Shown here: in pieces, positions 7,847-17,459 of the stretch
Numbering within the stretch: position 1 is the first letter of the stretch
How the letters are laid out: every line of letters starts with the position of its first letter
Assembly (NCBI RefSeq): GCF_009938165.1
Contig: NZ_AP019649.1
Location: forward strand, 1,178,001-1,242,000
DNA from: Vibrio taketomensis
GTDB lineage: Bacteria; Pseudomonadota; Gammaproteobacteria; Enterobacterales; Vibrionaceae
Reading direction: 5' to 3'
DNA length: 64,000 nucleotides
Program-made: the position numbers and the translations under genes
Notes under the pieces: generated by a model
Database searches by the model: none
The model's input: the letters and a program-made list of their open reading frames with translations, nothing else
Told to the model about the DNA's origin: nothing

Positions 7847-9941
7847 TTGTTGATTCACGTTAGTCAGTATGTTGATCAGATCAGAAAGTTTATGGCGGGG
7901 CAGTTGCAGGCGATAAGAGAGAGTCTGCTTTGGATTCTGCCTTGCTTAATGATCATTTCATTGCTGTTATTCGTTGCCTCGATTGGCGAATTTATCTATG
8001 GACGTGACAACCCGCAAATCCAGATCCTGTTCAGGCTCTACAACTTTGTTAGCGGCCTGTTCCCAATCTTACTCACGGCAGCGTTAGCGTATATTCTCGC
8101 GATGCGCTGGCGGTTACCTCGTCCTCCGATTGCCTTGGTATTGATTGTCTATTTATCGCTATTCGACCAGTTGGTGGGTTTGCAAGGTAGCGCGATAGTA
8201 TTCGAACTGCTGCTCGCATTAATCACGCCGCTCTATGCCGTGCCAATGATCGCGTATATCTACGGGCAGCGTTGGACAAAATTTGTCACTAACGATCATT
8301 TAGGCCACATTGTAAAAGAAGCCTTGAATCTCATCCTACCTTGCTTGGTTGTTGGTTTGGTCGTTTTGATGCTCAACGCATCTTTCATTTATGCGCTAGA
8401 ATCCAGTCAAATCCTGACACATTTTTCGATTGATTATGCTGATTCACCGCTAGGTTTCGGTGTCATATTTGCTACCTTAAATTCGCTATTCTGGTTTCTT
8501 GGTGTATGGTTATTACGCCTTATTACCGATGGTGGAGGTGTTATATCAAGCGGTTGATTTTGCCCAGCAAGATTGGATTTCATATGGGACAACGGAGCAT
8601 ATAGTCAATCACTCGTTTATGGCTGTGTTCACTTTTGTAGGTGGGGCAGGGGCAACCTTAGGGTTGGTATTTGCACTGTTGATCTTTAGTAATAACCGCG
8701 CTTACCGTTTAATTGCTTTAGCCAGTCTTCCTCTGGGAATGCTTAACATTAACGAAGTGTTGTTGTTTGGCTTACCTATTATTTTTAATCCAAGGCTGAT
8801 CTTGCCGTTTATTCTTGCACCTGTAGTTAATACGATCGTGTCTTACTTCTTTGTGTCGGCGGGTTGGGTTTCACCGCCATTAACGGGGATGTCTTTCAGT
8901 AGCCCAGTTTTCATTAACGCATGGATCGTGACTCAAGGTGACTTTAACGCAAGTTTATTACAGCTGTTTAATATCATGCTTTCTTGCCTCGTCTATACGC
9001 CGTTTGTTTTATTGCTCAACCGCAATACCAGTGCCAAAACCATCATGTTTTCTTCGCTTGATACGACCTATTCGCGTCGAGCCGAAGAGGCATATACGTT
9101 GAGCGATGATCGAGTTGGTCAATTAGTGAATGCGCAGAAACAGCAACAAGAGTTAGAGACACAGTTAAACGCTTTTAGTGACAAAGAGTTCTGTCTTGAA
9201 TATCAACCACAAATTTGTCGAATTACCGGGCAGGTTGTAGGGTGTGAAGCATTGATTCGTGCGATGGATAAGTATGGAAATTTATACTACCCAGCCGCGT
9301 TCTTACCTGCTTTTGATCAAGCGGGCTTAATGAAAGATATTGATCGTTGGGCAGTGATTCAAGTGGTACATGATCTCAAGGTAGCTATTGCAGAAGGGTG
9401 GGCGGTTCCAACCAGTGTCAATCTCACCCCCGCAACGATTTTAGACCAAGAGTTGATGAAACAGCTGACGTCCTATATCAGCCGTGTCGGTGAGTATGTG
9501 CATGTTGAGATCACCGAAGAATCGTTACTTAAGAGTAGTGAGCAAGTAGCGGCATCGTTAAACGAGCTGCATAAAGTGGGCGCCAAAATATATATTGATG
9601 ACTTCGGGGCAGGATTTTCTTCACTCAGCTACCTCACTTTGTTTGATATTGATGCGATTAAAATTGACCGAAGCTTTGTTCAAACGATAGAGCACATTAA
9701 AGGTCAGAAAGTTTTCAATGGTTTAATTAGTGTCGCGCAGGACCTCAACCTCGCAGTGGTCGTAGAAGGCGTAGAGACAGAATCTCAACTAGAACGCATT
9801 CCGTTGCGTAATCATTTGTCGATTCAAGGCTGGTATTACAGTAAATCGATCCCTCTAAAAGCATTACGCGAATATGTGGCACAACGACGAGTCGTTGCTG
9901 CTGAAGAGGAGCTAGAACAACCCGAGCTGAGGTTCACTTAA
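7847..9941 (+). pseudogene. PTS EIIC-like membrane domain fused to EAL phosphodiesterase, frameshifted
   Basis: A c-di-GMP phosphodiesterase with an N-terminal membrane domain resembling sugar-PTS EIIC and a C-terminal EAL domain. The EAL domain has CEALIRA, EITEESLL, DDFGAGFSSLSYL and IKIDRSFV, and EGVET is present, so the catalytic residues look intact. The reading frame breaks near 8504-8507: one frame ends SLFWFLGV and the next resumes GYYALLPMVEVL. A two-base insertion would restore FLGVHGYYALL, as expected for EIIC. The first frame starts at a TTG (7847); no better start is seen. Intact length would be about 697 residues. The last 30 bases overlap the convergent polB. Confidence 0.78.
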
Positions 9942-12275
9942 GGTTTTAAAGTCCAAACCAATAAAAGGCAATATTGCGTCTGCCACTGGTTTTAACTGTT
10001 TATCAATATAGTGTTGATAATCGATGCTGCTCTTGACGTATTCTTTTGGTTCAGGACCGTTTAACGTGATCAAGTATTCGATTTGACCACGATTTTGATA
10101 TTGCAGTGCGCGGCCAAGTTTTTGGTTTATTTCATCCGCCATTCGCGCAGCCCTTACTTGGGGTGGCACATTTTTTTGATATTCACTCAGCTTTCTTCTC
10201 AAGCGCTTCTGATATACCAATCGATCGTCATATTGGCCCGCGAGTGTGTCTTCAACGAATTGACGCACGAATGACGACGGATCTTGGTCGTGAAACACCA
10301 TTGAATACAACTGTTGCTGGAATGACTGAGCAAGCGGTGTCCAATCAGTGCGAGCGCTCTCTAGGCCTTTGAAGACGATTTTTTCATTAGCGCCATCGCC
10401 AATAAGTCCGGCATAGCGTTTTTTTGAACCGGTTTCTTGGCCGCGAATGGTTGGCATTAAGAATTTTTTATAGTGAGTCTCATACTCTAATTCTAAGATT
10501 GAGGTAAGCCCATATTGGCGAGATAGATGCTCATTCCACCATTGATTAATATACGTGACTAGCTCGTTGCCGATTTGGTCCGCTTGCGCTTGTGAAAACT
10601 GACCATTGAGCGAGACAAATGTTGAATCGGTATCACCATAGATGACTTGATAGCCTTTTTCTTCAATAAGAGCCTTGGTTTGCTTCATGATTTCATGCCC
10701 GCGCATTGTAATGCTTGAGGCAAGGCGTGTATCAAAAAAACGGCAACCTGAAGATCCAAGCACGCCATAAAATGAGTTCATAATGATTTTAATCGCTTGA
10801 GAGAACGCTTTTTCGTTATTGCGTTTTGCTTCATCTCGCGCAGCCCAAAGGGTTTCGATCATATGGGGTAAAAAATGGCGATGACGGTGGAATTGACCAC
10901 CGCGAAATCCAGGAACGGCTTGGTTATCTGCGTTACCTATCTCTTGTTGTAAACCTTCAATTAGCCCCATAGGATCAATCAAGAATGAACGAATGATCGA
11001 TGGGTAGAGGCTTTTAAAATCGAGTACCAATACAGAATCGTATAAATTTGGAATGGAATCCATAACATAGCCACCAGGGCTAGCTAACCAATTCTCCGGA
11101 TGTAAATTGGGTGCAACGTATCCCGCGCGATGCAGTTGTGGCAGGTAGAGGTTGGTAAACGCAGCAACGGAACCACCAACACGGTCAAGCTCTACGCCGG
11201 TCAATTTGGCGCGCTCAACCGCAAATTCAAGTAGGTGAGTATGAGCAAAAATCTTATTAACCAGTACACAGTCTTGTAAGTTATAACGAGCAAGAGAAAC
11301 TTTGTCGTGATGAAACATATGATTGATTTCAGCCATACGATCGTGCACGTTATGGATCTGTTTACCTTCACCGAGCAATTCTTGCGCGACAGACTCTAAT
11401 GACCAGCGTCGAAAGTGATAGGTCGCAGTTTTTAGAGTATCGATGCCGTCCATCACCACTCGCCCGGGAATGGAGATAAATGCCTGTTGTGTATTGGCTG
11501 AAGTACGGAAATAGCTTGCTTGTTTGGCTCGTCCTATAGTGAATTTCAGCTGATGCCATTCTGCTCGCTTGTGCAAAAGGCGGAAGTCAAAATCGATCAC
11601 ATTCCAGCCAATGATGACGTCTGGGTCATAAGTTTCAAACCATGAAATCAAGGCGTTTAAGAGTGCTTTCTCATCTTTCACCCATTGAATGGCTAAGTCG
11701 CTTTGCTGTGGTTCACCAACCATAATGACTCGGCTATCCATCGGGCTATCGAGGCCTACTGAATAGAGTATGCCTTTTTCAGAGCACTCAATATCGAGTG
11801 AAACCACGTTGAGCTTTGGTGCGTAGTCGGCTTTGCGCGATTTGACTTGAGAAACTTGGGTATAGTTGCTTTTACGAGAGAACTGCCCAGTAAACTCGAT
11901 ACTGCCTTGAATAAATCTCTCCATCAAAAAGCGATCGGCCAGTCGAATATCATCCTCATAAGTAGCAATCGACTGCTGATTGAGCGTTTCAGATAATCGT
12001 TGACTCTCTTTCACTGTATGGCAATAGCAAGCAGACAGAGGAGTTTGATCAAAATGCTTAAGTGGCAGTGATTTCAACTCAACACTTAAATGGAGTTGCT
12101 CGGCGAGCGTCCTGATTTGCGTTACTTCGCTGGTAGGCACAAAGAAGACAGGACGTTCATTTCCTATCAGGAGTTGATGCGGACCATTCGTTGTGGAAAC
12201 CCACAGCTCAATCTGAGTTGTACCGGATATGTCTCGTGCTTGGCGGGTGAGTAAAAAGCCTTGTTCAATGGTCAA
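9912..12275 (-). CDS. polB: DNA polymerase II
   Basis: A 787-aa family B DNA polymerase used in damage tolerance and repair. The 3'-5' exonuclease domain has the ExoI motif SLDIECSEKG (Asp161, Glu163). The polymerase domain has motif A (LDFKSLYPSIIRSF), motif B (KIIMNSFYGVLGSSGCRF) and motif C (YGDTDSTFV). The length is close to the E. coli enzyme (783). Expression would be expected to be LexA-controlled, but I did not find a clear LexA box just upstream. The gene converges on the EIIC-EAL gene. Confidence 0.97.
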   Translation of the reverse strand: MTIEQGFLLTRQARDISGTTQIELWVSTTNGPHQLLIGNERPVFFVPTSEVTQIRTLAEQLHLSVELKSLPLKHFDQTPLSACYCHTVKESQRLSETLNQQSIATYEDDIRLADRFLMERFIQGSIEFTGQFSRKSNYTQVSQVKSRKADYAPKLNVVSLDIECSEKGILYSVGLDSPMDSRVIMVGEPQQSDLAIQWVKDEKALLNALISWFETYDPDVIIGWNVIDFDFRLLHKRAEWHQLKFTIGRAKQASYFRTSANTQQAFISIPGRVVMDGIDTLKTATYHFRRWSLESVAQELLGEGKQIHNVHDRMAEINHMFHHDKVSLARYNLQDCVLVNKIFAHTHLLEFAVERAKLTGVELDRVGGSVAAFTNLYLPQLHRAGYVAPNLHPENWLASPGGYVMDSIPNLYDSVLVLDFKSLYPSIIRSFLIDPMGLIEGLQQEIGNADNQAVPGFRGGQFHRHRHFLPHMIETLWAARDEAKRNNEKAFSQAIKIIMNSFYGVLGSSGCRFFDTRLASSITMRGHEIMKQTKALIEEKGYQVIYGDTDSTFVSLNGQFSQAQADQIGNELVTYINQWWNEHLSRQYGLTSILELEYETHYKKFLMPTIRGQETGSKKRYAGLIGDGANEKIVFKGLESARTDWTPLAQSFQQQLYSMVFHDQDPSSFVRQFVEDTLAGQYDDRLVYQKRLRRKLSEYQKNVPPQVRAARMADEINQKLGRALQYQNRGQIEYLITLNGPEPKEYVKSSIDYQHYIDKQLKPVADAILPFIGLDFKTLSEPQLGLF

Positions 12276-12726
12276 AAAAACATCCTAAGTTTCGCTTAAA
12301 AGGAGAGGGCGTAATTAGCAAATAGATTACTTGGGTATAGATAATAACACACGGTTTGCGGGCTTACTCAATGCTATGTGTACGTCTCGCGTTGTTTACG
12401 CTCAGCATGGTTCTGCATAACTCTTCCCCTAAGACTGGTGATTGAGATAAATATTGAATTTGAAAATGAGCTGATATTTTGTCTTTAGCCCAAGATATGT
12501 GACAAATTATCCGAAAACTTACGATTAAATAGTATTTAATTGTGCATGCATACGTTATTTCGATGTTAATTTTACATTAACGCAATGGTTATTTTAAAGC
12601 GGTGAGTATTTATCGCTTTGATAAAAAGTCAAAATTTATGTGTATATGCAAATAAATGATGTAATTTTATATAAAACTGTATTAGCATGCGCTGGCAATT
12701 TAAACGCTATTAAAAAAGGATAATTT
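12276..12726. other. AT-rich intergenic region before the small lipoprotein gene
   Basis: About 450 bases between divergent polB and the small lipoprotein. The right half is very AT-rich and must hold the lipoprotein promoter. A short inverted repeat GTTAA/TTAAC lies near 12564-12580. Nothing else is supported. Confidence 0.4.
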
Positions 12727-12879
12727 ATGAAAGTTGTTAAACTAGCGATCATCGGCGCAGTGCTATCAGTTCTTGCAGGTTGTACAGGTACTACTTACAA
12801 CGCAGCTAAAGATTGTTCAATGGACTACCTACTAGTTCCAGCACTATCTATTCCAGCAATGATCGGTGCTTGTAACTAA
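12727..12879 (+). CDS. Small (50 aa) lipoprotein of unknown function
   Basis: A 50-aa protein with a lipoprotein signal: basic start MKVVK, hydrophobic core, and lipobox SVLAGC, leaving about 30 mature residues (CTGTTYNAAKDCSMDYLLVP...GACN). Three cysteines remain in the mature form. An AAAAAAGGA ribosome-binding site lies 6 bases upstream. A rho-independent terminator follows within 25 bases, so this is a monocistronic unit. The codons (many CTA, GTT, ATC, GCA) are those of highly expressed Vibrio genes. I do not know the function. Confidence 0.82.
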   Translation: MKVVKLAIIGAVLSVLAGCTGTTYNAAKDCSMDYLLVPALSIPAMIGACN

Positions 12880-12900
12880 TATTTAGTTGCATTAAAAATA

Positions 12901-12928
12901 AAAAGGTTGCAGAAATGCAGCCTTTTTT
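12901..12928 (+). terminator. Terminator of the small lipoprotein gene
   Basis: Stem AAAAGGTTGCA / TGCAGCCTTTT with a GAAA tetraloop and one G-T pair, followed by a T run. Confidence 0.9.
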
Positions 12929-13479
12929 ATTTCCTGCTGTAAGTCGAATTAATACACAAAGCTAGTATGGTTTTATCTTAAGCTAAATAAACTATGCCGC
13001 GATCTTAAGAATATATAATTGTACATTTTATGATCAATTAATAATTTTTCCAGCAGAAAGTTATTTAAAGATAATTATATCAATTAAAACCTCAAAAATT
13101 GCGATGCAGTAGTTATAATGGCGATGATGTCGTTAATGTTGATTCCGAAATGTAAACAACCCTAATCGCGGCAAATCAGTACTTTTCTCATCGGATAACG
13201 CGGGCCCCCCTTTCATTTTTCAAAATTCGTTACTGGTGACTTGCACCAGACAACAGCAAGGAACCTGCTGATGTCGCTCTTTGCCTTGTTGCGTCCAATT
13301 GCTAACCATGATTTGTTTTACTTGCCTTCAAAAATCGTAACTAGTACTTGCTAAACTTTGCGTTTGCGCACATATTCGGAGTGATGGTTTTAGATTTTTT
13401 GAGTTAGAATAGGCAACCAAATTGCTATCCACTGGGCTAGGTGGGTGCAGAGCCATAACAACAGTGTGGAGATACAAGA
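12929..13479. other. Intergenic region upstream of varA
   Basis: About 550 bases without a convincing gene. The left part is AT-rich; the right part has a GGGCCCCCC tract near 13202 and then the presumed varA promoter. I saw no GGA-repeat pattern that would mark a Csr-type small RNA. Confidence 0.4.
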
Positions 13480-14124
13480 GTGATTAGTGTTTTCCTTGTA
13501 GATGATCACGAGCTGGTTCGCACAGGGATACGACGTATTATTGAAGACGTCCGTGGCATGAACGTAGCAGGGGAAGCTGTAAGCGGTGAAGACGCAGTAA
13601 AATGGTGCCGAACAAACCATGCTGACGTCGTATTGATGGATATGAATATGCCAGGTATCGGTGGCTTAGAAGCCACGAAGAAGATCCTGCGTTTCAACCC
13701 AGATGTAAAAATCATCGTTTTAACTGTTCATACGGAGAATCCGTTTCCAACTAAAGTGATGCAAGCAGGTGCTGCTGGTTATTTGACCAAAGGTGCCGCT
13801 CCTGACGAAATGGTCAACGCTATTCGTGTTGTGAATAGTGGTCAACGTTACATTTCGCCAGAAATTGCTCAGCAGATGGCGTTAAGCCAATTTTCACCAG
13901 CATCGGAAAACCCTTTTGCCGATCTGTCTGAGCGTGAATTGCAAATCATGATGATGATTACCAAAGGTCAGAAGGTCACAGACATTTCTGAACAATTGAG
14001 CCTGAGTCCAAAAACAGTCAATAGTTATCGTTATCGATTGTTTGCTAAGCTCGGTATTAGTGGCGACGTAGAGTTGACCCACCTAGCTATTCGACACGGA
14101 ATACTAGATACCGAGACTTTGTAG
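13480..14124 (+). CDS. varA: Response regulator VarA/UvrY (GacA family)
   Basis: A 214-aa response regulator: receiver domain with phospho-acceptor Asp54 ([10 protein letters not shown]), then a LuxR-type helix-turn-helix ([39 protein letters not shown]). In Vibrio, VarA is phosphorylated by VarS and activates the Csr small RNAs that titrate CsrA, feeding into quorum sensing and virulence. The start is GTG at 13480, after GTGTGGAGA. Its stop overlaps the uvrC start by one base (TAGTG), which suggests translational coupling. Called uvrY in enteric bacteria. Confidence 0.96.
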   Translation: MISVFLVDDHELVRTGIRRIIEDVRGMNVAGEAVSGEDAVKWCRTNHADVVLMDMNMPGIGGLEATKKILRFNPDVKIIVLTVHTENPFPTKVMQAGAAGYLTKGAAPDEMVNAIRVVNSGQRYISPEIAQQMALSQFSPASENPFADLSERELQIMMMITKGQKVTDISEQLSLSPKTVNSYRYRLFAKLGISGDVELTHLAIRHGILDTETL

Positions 14125-15956
14125 TGAGCACCTCTTTCGACTCAATTTCTTTTCTTAAGACAGTAACTAACCAACCCGGCGTTTACCGAATGTACAACGC
14201 CGAGTCGGTTGTTATTTATGTCGGCAAAGCGAAAGATCTCAAAAAGCGCCTTTCTAGCTATTTTCGCAAACAAATCGACAGCGAAAAAACGCGAGCTTTA
14301 GTTAGCCACATCGCCAAAATTGATGTGACAGTGACGCATACCGAAACTGAAGCATTGATTCTCGAGCACAACTACATCAAACAGTATTTGCCCAAATACA
14401 ATGTATTGCTGCGCGATGATAAATCTTATCCTTATATTTTTATTAGTGCCCATAAACATCCGCGTCTCTCAATGCATCGTGGTGCCAAAAAACGTAAAGG
14501 TGAGTATTTTGGCCCGTATCCAGACTCTGGTGCTGTAAGAGAGACGCTGCACCTAATCCAAAAGATTTTTCCTGTTCGCCAATGTGAAGACAGTGTCTAT
14601 CGTAACCGTACTCGGCCTTGCTTGATGTACCAAATTGGACGCTGTGCGGGGCCTTGTGTCAGCAGTATTATTTCTGATGACGAGTATCAAGAGTTGGTGG
14701 AATACGTGCGTTTGTTTTTGCGTGGCAAGGACAAACAAGTGCTTGAAACTTTAATAGGCAAAATGGAAGCGGCGAGTCGGGAGTTAAAGTTTGAGAATGC
14801 GGCTAAGTTCCGCGACCAAATTCAAGCGATACGACGAGTGCAAGAGCAACAGTTTGTTTCTGAAGACTCGACGGATGATATGGATGTTCTCGGATTTGCT
14901 CAGGAGAAGGGGATAGCGTGCATCCATATTTTGATGATTCGCCAAGGCAAAGTGCTGGGTAGTCGTAGTCACTTTCCTAAGATTCCACATAACACCACTA
15001 AGCAAGAAGTGTTTTATAGCTTTTTGAGTCAGTACTATCTCAGCCACAATGAAGCACGTACGGTACCGACTCGTATTATCCTCAATGCCGGCTTGTTGGA
15101 TGAAACAGACTCTCTACAAGAAGCGTTATCTGCTATTGCGGGAAGAAAAGTGCAGTTCCATGTTAATCCTACGGGGACCCGAGCTCGATATTTGAAACTC
15201 TCGAATACCAACGCGTTGACTGCGATCACCACGAAGATTAATCACAAGATGACTATCTCGCAGAGATTTTCTGAATTGCGAGAGTTGTTGGGTTTAGAGT
15301 CGATAACGCGTATGGAGTGTTTTGATATTTCACATACCATGGGCGAGAGCACGATCGCATCTTGTGTGGTCTTCAATCAGGAGGGACCCGTTAAGCAGGA
15401 GTATCGTCGTTACAATATCACTGGTATCACCGGTGGTGATGATTACGCCGCGATGGGGCAGGCTTTAGAGCGTCGATATTCAAAACAACTCGATATTGAA
15501 AAGATTCCTGACATCGTGTTTATCGACGGTGGTAAAGGGCAGCTAAATCGTGCGTATGAGATTATCAGTCAGTTTTGGCAAGATTGGCCCAAGCGTCCGC
15601 GTTTGATTGGTATTGCCAAAGGGGTGACTCGAAAACCAGGTTTGGAAACTTTGATTACCACTGATGGTGATGAATTTCACTTGCCAAGTGATGCACCAGC
15701 ACTGCATTTAATGCAGCATATCCGTGACGAGAGCCATAATCACGCGATTGCGGGCCACCGAGCAAAACGAGGTAAAACTCGTCGAACCAGTGCGTTAGAG
15801 GGAATTGAAGGCGTGGGTCCGAAAAGACGCCAAGCATTATTAAAATATATGGGTGGATTACAAGAATTAAAAAGAGCAACTGTCGAAGAAATCGCCAAAG
15901 TACCAGGCATTAGCCGTTCTTTAGCAGAAATCATTTATCAAGCATTGAAACAATAG
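14124..15956 (+). CDS. uvrC: Excinuclease ABC subunit C
   Basis: A 610-aa nucleotide-excision-repair nuclease that makes both incisions with UvrAB. The N-terminal GIY-YIG domain reads [43 protein letters not shown] is the four-cysteine segment, a UVR helix pair lies near residues 200-235, an RNase H-like endonuclease core includes [16 protein letters not shown] and FIDGGKGQL, and two helix-hairpin-helix motifs ([22 protein letters not shown]) end the protein. The start is GTG overlapping the varA stop. varA-uvrC coupling is conserved in gamma-proteobacteria. Confidence 0.98.
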   Translation: MSTSFDSISFLKTVTNQPGVYRMYNAESVVIYVGKAKDLKKRLSSYFRKQIDSEKTRALVSHIAKIDVTVTHTETEALILEHNYIKQYLPKYNVLLRDDKSYPYIFISAHKHPRLSMHRGAKKRKGEYFGPYPDSGAVRETLHLIQKIFPVRQCEDSVYRNRTRPCLMYQIGRCAGPCVSSIISDDEYQELVEYVRLFLRGKDKQVLETLIGKMEAASRELKFENAAKFRDQIQAIRRVQEQQFVSEDSTDDMDVLGFAQEKGIACIHILMIRQGKVLGSRSHFPKIPHNTTKQEVFYSFLSQYYLSHNEARTVPTRIILNAGLLDETDSLQEALSAIAGRKVQFHVNPTGTRARYLKLSNTNALTAITTKINHKMTISQRFSELRELLGLESITRMECFDISHTMGESTIASCVVFNQEGPVKQEYRRYNITGITGGDDYAAMGQALERRYSKQLDIEKIPDIVFIDGGKGQLNRAYEIISQFWQDWPKRPRLIGIAKGVTRKPGLETLITTDGDEFHLPSDAPALHLMQHIRDESHNHAIAGHRAKRGKTRRTSALEGIEGVGPKRRQALLKYMGGLQELKRATVEEIAKVPGISRSLAEIIYQALKQ

Positions 15957-16031
15957 CCAAAATCCAGCACCATAAGGACCTGTTTTTAGGCAGCAAACAG
16001 CGCAATACGCAAAACATAAGAGCCAATAAAT

Positions 16032-16587
16032 ATGCGTTTTAACATCCCTAACATACTCTCTTTGCCGACTTTTTCTTATTCCAGTTTTCGTAGTGGCATT
16101 TTATTTACCTTACACATGGGCACCATTTGCTGCAGCTATGATTTTTTGGGTTGCAGGTTTCACCGATTGGCTAGATGGCATGTTGGCGCGAAAATTGGGC
16201 CAAACTTCTCGTTTTGGTGCATTTATCGATCCGGTCGCTGATAAAGTGTTAGTTGCGACAGCACTGATTTTGATCACTGAGCATTATCACTCCATTTGGG
16301 TGACAATTCCGGCTGTTACAATGATTGGACGTGAGATTATCATTTCCGCATTGCGTGAATGGATGGCTGAAATTGGCAAGCGCGCGAGTGTAGCAGTTTC
16401 ATGGGTTGGAAAAGTTAAAACCGTGTCGCAGATGTTTGCGCTTTGGGTGTTAATTTGGCGTTATGACGATTGGATGATTTGGCTTGGCTATGCTGCTTTG
16501 TACGTAGCAACAATTTTGACTTACTGGTCAATGGCGCAATATCTAATGGCCGCAAAAGACGATCTGCTTAATGAAGAGCATCACTAA
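16032..16587 (+). pseudogene. pgsA: Phosphatidylglycerophosphate synthase, apparent frameshift near the N-terminus
   Basis: PgsA makes phosphatidylglycerophosphate from CDP-diacylglycerol and glycerol-3-phosphate in the inner membrane. The first frame starts [11 protein letters not shown] and then diverges. The correct continuation ([17 protein letters not shown]) is in another frame to 16587. The break is near 16064-16066: restoring two T bases gives [20 protein letters not shown], as in E. coli. The CDP-alcohol phosphotransferase motif [27 protein letters not shown] is intact. Translation from an internal GTG at 16093 would drop the first membrane segment. As the enzyme is normally essential, a sequencing or assembly indel is the likeliest explanation. 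Confidence 0.88.
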
Positions 16588-16595
16588 TTGATACG

Positions 16596-16620
16596 AAAAC
16601 GGGCTTAGGCCCGTTTTTTT
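16596..16620 (+). terminator. Terminator after pgsA
   Basis: Stem ACGGGC / GCCCGT around loop TTAG, with a run of seven Ts. Confidence 0.9.
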
Positions 16621-16832
16621 ATGCCTTACGATCGCCTTTGATGCTTAGTCGTCATTGTGGTCGGTTTGACATTGAGCGATGTGTGCCATTTCTTCCACCT
16701 TGCTCTGCTGATAAAAGTGTAAATTTGTGCTTAAACACAACACCTTGTGGGATCGTATTGGAAGAAAAATAAGCAAATTAACGACTTTTGACGTTATTTT
16801 AGCCAAACGATTTAAAAATCAAAAAAATAGTG
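16621..16832. other. Intergenic region before the tRNA promoter
   Basis: About 210 bases between the pgsA terminator and the tRNA promoter. No gene is apparent. Confidence 0.4.
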
Positions 16833-16860
16833 TTGACTCAGTAAGGCGAATCCGTAGAAT
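16833..16860 (+). promoter_or_regulatory. Sigma-70 promoter of the tRNA cluster
   Basis: TTGACT (16833-16838), a 16-base spacer and TAGAAT (16855-16860). A GC-containing discriminator (GCATCCCG) follows, as is common for stringently controlled stable-RNA promoters. Confidence 0.78.
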
Positions 16861-16911
16861 GCATCCCGTACCCAAGAGGAACTCAACAAAGAGTTCTGGG
16901 TAGTAAGAGAT

Positions 16912-16985
16912 GGCGCCTTGGCAGAGTGGCTATGCAGCGGATTGCAAATCCGTGGACCTCGGTTCGACTCCGGGAGGCGCCTCCA
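16912..16985 (+). tRNA. tRNA-Cys (GCA)
   Basis: 74-base cloverleaf: acceptor GGCGCCT / AGGCGCC, anticodon loop TTGCAAA (GCA), T-loop GGTTCGACTCC and encoded CCA end. First of four tRNAs in one cluster. Confidence 0.97.
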
Positions 16986-16993
16986 TCTCTTAT

Positions 16994-17069
16994 GCGACAC
17001 TAGCTCAGTTGGTAGAGCGCAACCTTGCCAAGGTTGAGGTCACGAGTTCGAACCTCGTGTGTCGCTCCA
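16994..17069 (+). tRNA. tRNA-Gly (GCC)
   Basis: 76 bases: acceptor GCGACAC / GTGTCGC, anticodon loop TTGCCAA (GCC), T-loop GAGTTCGAACCTC, encoded CCA. Identical to the copy at 17257. Confidence 0.97.
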
Positions 17070-17155
17070 AATTATAAGTTAGCGATTAACCAATATCGAT
17101 AACTAGATGGTGTTTTACTTAGTTCAGTAAAGGCATCGCAAATTTAGATTTGTGT

Positions 17156-17242
17156 GCCCTGGTGGTGGAATTGGTAGACACAAGGGATTTAAAATCCCTC
17201 GGCGTTCGCGCTGTGCCGGTTCAAGTCCGGCCCGGGGCACCA
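17156..17242 (+). tRNA. tRNA-Leu (TAA)
   Basis: 87 bases with a long variable arm, as expected for leucine. Acceptor GCCCTGG / CCGGGGC, anticodon loop TTTAAAA (TAA), T-loop GGTTCAAGTCC, encoded CCA. Confidence 0.97.
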
Positions 17243-17256
17243 TCTAACCTATTAAT

Positions 17257-17332
17257 GCGACACTAGCTCAGTTGGTAGAGCGCAACCTTGCCAAGGTTGA
17301 GGTCACGAGTTCGAACCTCGTGTGTCGCTCCA
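17257..17332 (+). tRNA. tRNA-Gly (GCC), second identical copy
   Basis: Same 76-base sequence as 16994-17069, with anticodon GCC and encoded CCA. Last gene of the cluster; a terminator follows directly. Confidence 0.97.
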
Positions 17333-17337
17333 AATAC

Positions 17338-17369
17338 AAAAAACGCTCCGATTTATCGGGGCGTTTTTT
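17338..17369 (+). terminator. Terminator of the tRNA cluster
   Basis: Hairpin AAAACGCTCCGAT / ATCGGGGCGTTTT (one G-T pair) followed by Ts. Confidence 0.9.
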
Positions 17370-17459
17370 GTTTGTCTCTGCAAAAATTAGTGCACATTTT
17401 TAATATCACCAGCGCACATTGATTATGTGGTATATCAATTTCTGTTCAGGCTTATTTTT

